From: CAZOWW01 sp964583765
GTDB lineage: Bacteria; Actinomycetota; Actinomycetes; Actinomycetales; Kineosporiaceae
NCBI GenBank assembly: GCA_964583765.1
Contig: CAZOWW010000214.1
Span: 1 to 5,735, forward strand
DNA length: 5,735 nt
Direction of reading: 5' to 3'
Shown here: piece by piece, positions 3,960-5,735 of the stretch
How positions within the stretch are numbered: position 1 is the first letter of the stretch
Layout: the number at the start of each line of letters is the position of its first letter
Notes under the pieces: model-generated
The model's database searches: none
Told to the model about the DNA's origin: nothing
Seen by the model: the letters and a program-made list of their open reading frames with translations, nothing else
Program-made: the position numbers and the translations under genes

Positions 3960-5699
3960 ATGGGATCCAAGGGCTGGTCCGCCATGCCGGCCATATCCAT
4001 AATCGTCGGTCTTGTCGTGAGCAGCTTCACCGGGCTCACGTCCGCCCAGGCGGCGGGGGAATCCACGATGAAGATCACACCCGGGAGCGGCGTGCAGGTG
4101 ATGGACGTCGCCACACCCGGACAACAGGTGAGAGAAGTCTTCTCGGGATCCGCAGGCCAGATCCCCACCGTCGAACTGATATCGGTCAATCTGACCCAGA
4201 AGGCTTCTTTGCACCTGCAGAGCCCGAATGGCCGGACCACGGCGTCATTTCCCGTGGTGGATCGTTCCTTTCACAGCCTGCCCGCGCTCAGCGTTTCCGG
4301 GAACTGGTCCCTCGTGCTCACTCCAGCCCCAGAGGACTCCGGCACGGTCTCGTTGTTGCTAACCTACGCAGTGGGTCCAAGCCTCTCTCTCACGGGGTCA
4401 GCTACGCATCGAGCATCGATCCCTGATCCGACGCGGGTCAGAGTGTTCACTCTCACACCCCCGCTTGGGCGGCGACCGACGCTGACCGTAGTCGAGGCAC
4501 ACTGGTCCTCCACTACTACGAGTTATCCCTGCGAACATACCTCGATCTATCGCCCGGACGGCTCGTTGATGGGTGACTTTGCGAGTACCAGCGACGGCGA
4601 CACAGACGTCTGGAATGAGATTCAATCGGCAACTACATCCACAGTGACAGACACTCCTGGCAACTGGAGTCTGGTGTTCCGTGGCTGCACCGAAGAATCC
4701 GGCTGGGAGTCCTTCAATCTCGATTTCGTTGCCGATCAGAAGCACAGCATCAAACTTGGAACAGAAACCAAGATGACAACCAAGACGAAGGGACAGAACG
4801 TCGAGTACGCGTTTTATGGCCGGGCCGGACAGCGACTCGTCGCTGATATCTTCAATCTCGTCTGGGACAATGTCCACTACCCGAATGACCTGTTGCTAAG
4901 GCGCCCCGACGGGTCCCTCCTCCAGAACTTGTGGGTATACAGCGTCCCCATGGCAGACCCGGACTGGTTCGAGTTCGAGCCACTTGACGCGACCGGGGTC
5001 TGGACATTCATCATCGACCCTTCAGAAGCGGCCACCGGCACGGAAACCCTAGTCCTGAACCTGATCACCGATAAAGCACCGAAACCCTTGACCCTGGACA
5101 CTCCCAACAACGTGAGCATCACCACCGCAGGAGAGAATCGTGACCTCTCCTACGCCGGAGTCCCAGGGCAGCGACTCGTCCTCCATGTCACCTCCTCCTC
5201 ATGGTCGTCGCTGGGAGCCGGGGCCACGCCTGGCAGCGGGAACGCCTACGCGACATTGCTTGATTCGGATGGTGTCGGCGTCGGCATGGTGGCACTGCCA
5301 GCTTCAGGCGCCGCAACCCTGGATGTACCTGGCACCCCGTCCAAGGCAGGGACCTGGACGTTGCGGATCGACCCCGTCAACGACAGCGTGGGCTCGGTGC
5401 AGTTCTCCGCAGACTTCGTCTCGGACGTCGTGGCCCCGTTGAGTTTCGGCGAGCCACAGACACTCACCCTCTCGCAGCCCTACCAGCAGGCACACCTCCA
5501 CTTCACCCTCACAGGCAGCACGGCTATGACGAGGCTGACGCTCACCGTGCAGGGGTCCACCTTTACCGATGCAACGTTCATGGCGCTGAACTCGATGGGA
5601 TGGACGATGGAGACGGCCCAAGTCACGCCTGGGGACAACACCCTGGTGATGCGGAATTACTTCTCGCCGGGCACCTACGACGTAAGCAGTCACGGGTAG
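3960..5699 (+). CDS. Secreted beta-repeat protein, 579 aa, apparently truncated in fifth repeat
   Basis: ATG 3960 is preceded by AAAGGGAAG (3946-3954). A Sec signal peptide is clear: a basic start, hydrophobic AISIIVGLVVSSF, then AQA|A with cleavage after residue 31. The mature part is about five degenerate repeats: ~33-138, 139-259, 260-371, 374-489 and 492-579. Repeat marks are a GQR-like strand (AGQRLVADI at 289, PGQRLVLHV at 402), a P-D/N-G turn (RPDGSL at 198 and 315) and a closing G-x-W-[ST]-[LF] motif. That motif appears as GNWSLVLTP (114), GNWSLVF (234), GVWTFIIDP (346) and GTWTLRIDP (464), each followed by a further strand ~10 residues on. This resembles pre-peptidase C-terminal-like beta-sandwich domains. 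C191 and C243 in repeat 2 could form a disulfide. Function is unknown: binding or adhesive, extracellular. Repeat 5 reaches PGTYDV and then stops after SSHG, lacking its last strand. GC is lower than in the neighbours (28 of 60 at 4741-4800). Confidence 0.85.
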   Translation: MGSKGWSAMPAISIIVGLVVSSFTGLTSAQAAGESTMKITPGSGVQVMDVATPGQQVREVFSGSAGQIPTVELISVNLTQKASLHLQSPNGRTTASFPVVDRSFHSLPALSVSGNWSLVLTPAPEDSGTVSLLLTYAVGPSLSLTGSATHRASIPDPTRVRVFTLTPPLGRRPTLTVVEAHWSSTTTSYPCEHTSIYRPDGSLMGDFASTSDGDTDVWNEIQSATTSTVTDTPGNWSLVFRGCTEESGWESFNLDFVADQKHSIKLGTETKMTTKTKGQNVEYAFYGRAGQRLVADIFNLVWDNVHYPNDLLLRRPDGSLLQNLWVYSVPMADPDWFEFEPLDATGVWTFIIDPSEAATGTETLVLNLITDKAPKPLTLDTPNNVSITTAGENRDLSYAGVPGQRLVLHVTSSSWSSLGAGATPGSGNAYATLLDSDGVGVGMVALPASGAATLDVPGTPSKAGTWTLRIDPVNDSVGSVQFSADFVSDVVAPLSFGEPQTLTLSQPYQQAHLHFTLTGSTAMTRLTLTVQGSTFTDATFMALNSMGWTMETAQVTPGDNTLVMRNYFSPGTYDVSSHG

Positions 5700-5735
5700 A
5701 TCCCCGCCAGGGTCACGCTGCGAGAGCGTGTGCGG

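Noticed and set aside
3715..3960. Minus-strand 81-codon ORF in the intergenic region before the secreted protein
   Set aside because: Its start lies in the secreted gene's ribosome-binding site region and it overlaps the start of the 98-aa gene; no recognisable domain.

Overview
The window looks like chromosomal DNA of a high-GC actinomycete (Actinomycetota, Streptomyces-like or a related genus). The evidence is codon-position GC bias, GTG and TTG starts, a terminator-like perfect palindrome without a U-tract, and a recognisable actinobacterial gene pair (HTH-DUF5919 regulator plus NUDIX hydrolase). No rRNA, tRNA, CRISPR array or insertion sequence is visible.

Left flank (1-816): a poorly coding, partly very C-skewed stretch. 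It holds an ORF open at the left edge (3-515, + strand, uncertain) that carries a hexanucleotide tandem repeat (GTTCCC)6. It also holds a 41-codon minus-strand ORF (551-676) behind an almost ideal Shine-Dalgarno sequence.

Centre-left (817-2602, minus strand): a compact three-gene operon read right to left. It encodes an XRE-type HTH protein with a C-terminal DUF5919 (phospholipase-D-like) domain, then a NUDIX hydrolase with a perfect Nudix box, then a single-pass membrane protein with a soluble C-terminal domain. Gaps are 15 bp and 4 bp, so the three products probably act in one process. The divergent intergenic region (2603-2720) has phased GGACG repeats that may be the regulator's operator.

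Centre (2721-3309, plus strand): a divergent two-gene unit with an ATGA overlap. It encodes a 116-aa acidic, mostly disordered protein and a 55-aa membrane protein. A strong hairpin sits just before the second gene's ribosome-binding site, and a 32-bp perfect palindrome follows as a likely terminator.

Right (3428-5735): a small two-helix membrane protein on the minus strand (likely TTG start) faces that terminator. Divergent from it is a 579-aa Sec-exported protein built of five degenerate beta-sandwich-like repeats. Its fifth repeat stops before its last conserved strand, and part of the gene has clearly lower GC than its neighbours. This suggests a truncated or recently acquired surface/secreted protein.
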